A stretch of DNA of 64,000 bases from Neurospora crassa OR74A (taxonomy: Eukaryota; Ascomycota; Sordariomycetes; Sordariales; Sordariaceae). The notes under the pieces are model-generated. The model saw only the letters and a list, made by a program, of their open reading frames with translations. It did not search any database and had not been told where the DNA came from. Each line of letters begins with the position of its first letter. The first letter of the stretch is position 1. A program made the translations under genes and the position numbers. Positions 63,850-64,000 of this stretch are shown here, piece by piece. Where the stretch lies: assembly GCF_000182925.2 (NCBI RefSeq), contig NC_026504.1, forward strand, positions 5,936,762 to 6,000,761, read 5' to 3'.

Positions 63850-64000
63850 TTAGGGTTAGGGTTAGGGTTAGGGTTAGGGTTAGGGTTAGGGTTAGGGTTA
63901 GGGTTAGGGTTAGGGTTAGGGTTAGGGTTAGGGTTAGGGTTAGGGTTAGGGTTAGGGTTAGGGTTAGGGTTAGGGTTAGGGTTAGGGTTAGGGTTAGGGT
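63850..64000 (+). repeat. telomere, (TTAGGG)25
   Basis: Twenty-five perfect TTAGGG units plus one T reach the end of the window without a variant unit. TTAGGG reading toward the end marks the right chromosome terminus. There is no separate subtelomeric satellite between it and the Helitron. Confidence 0.99.

Noticed and set aside
63850-64000. Telomere-linked RecQ helicase next to the telomere
   Set aside because: The adjacent coding remnant matches a Helitron Rep domain, not a RecQ helicase; no DEAH-type helicase motif was seen there.

Overview
This window looks like the right end of a chromosome (or chromosome-end scaffold) from a filamentous ascomycete (Pezizomycotina, most likely a sordariomycete; genus not determined). 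It ends in a pure TTAGGG array (63,850-64,000). Genes have short GT-AG introns and GC-rich codons. About 50 kb of the sequence is AT-rich and carries the signature of repeat-induced point mutation (RIP): CpA/TpG are nearly absent, TpA is in excess, and former Gln and Trp codons have become TAA/TAG stops in transposon reading frames.

Layout. 1-300 is RIP-like AT-rich sequence, followed by a small palindrome cluster. 509-14,087 is a gene island: a broken GT32-type glycosyltransferase (minus strand); a small secreted cysteine-rich protein (3,530-3,884); a SET-domain protein with a signal peptide (4,694-6,488); a secreted glycerophosphodiester phosphodiesterase (7,008-8,379); a CCHC zinc-knuckle protein (9,538-10,788); and a protein of unknown function, perhaps a degenerate ubiquitin-hydrolase-like fold, ending in 8-residue repeats and truncated by a C-to-T stop (12,882-14,087). 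From about 14,240 to the telomere I see no intact gene.

The gene-free block is a nest of RIP-mutated transposons with three 100-N scaffold gaps (21,591; 36,285; 44,839). In order: an unrecognised degenerate minus-strand coding region (16.2-20.4 kb); an Asn/Ser-rich plus-strand fragment; one copy of an unknown dispersed repeat; Ty3/gypsy chromovirus 1 (minus); a complete Ty3/gypsy element 2 (minus) with 215-bp LTRs and a perfect 5-bp target duplication; a gag-only LTR element (minus); a truncated gypsy 3 (minus); gypsy 4 (plus), apparently split by an 11-kb insertion; Helitron 1 (plus) with the DUF6570-like, Rep and PIF1 regions; the second, inverted copy of the unknown repeat; a gypsy chromodomain fragment; and Helitron 2 (plus), whose Rep frame is cut off by the telomere.

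The intact genes do not form one pathway. Secretion signals on three of five products and the two CACGTG sites upstream of the phosphodiesterase suggest a role in the extracellular environment (nutrient scavenging, possibly host or microbe interaction). The strongest observations are the telomere seeded inside a Helitron reading frame, the dated nesting of elements, LTRs that escaped RIP while their internal regions are saturated, and RIP-type lesions in genes at the edge of the AT-rich block.
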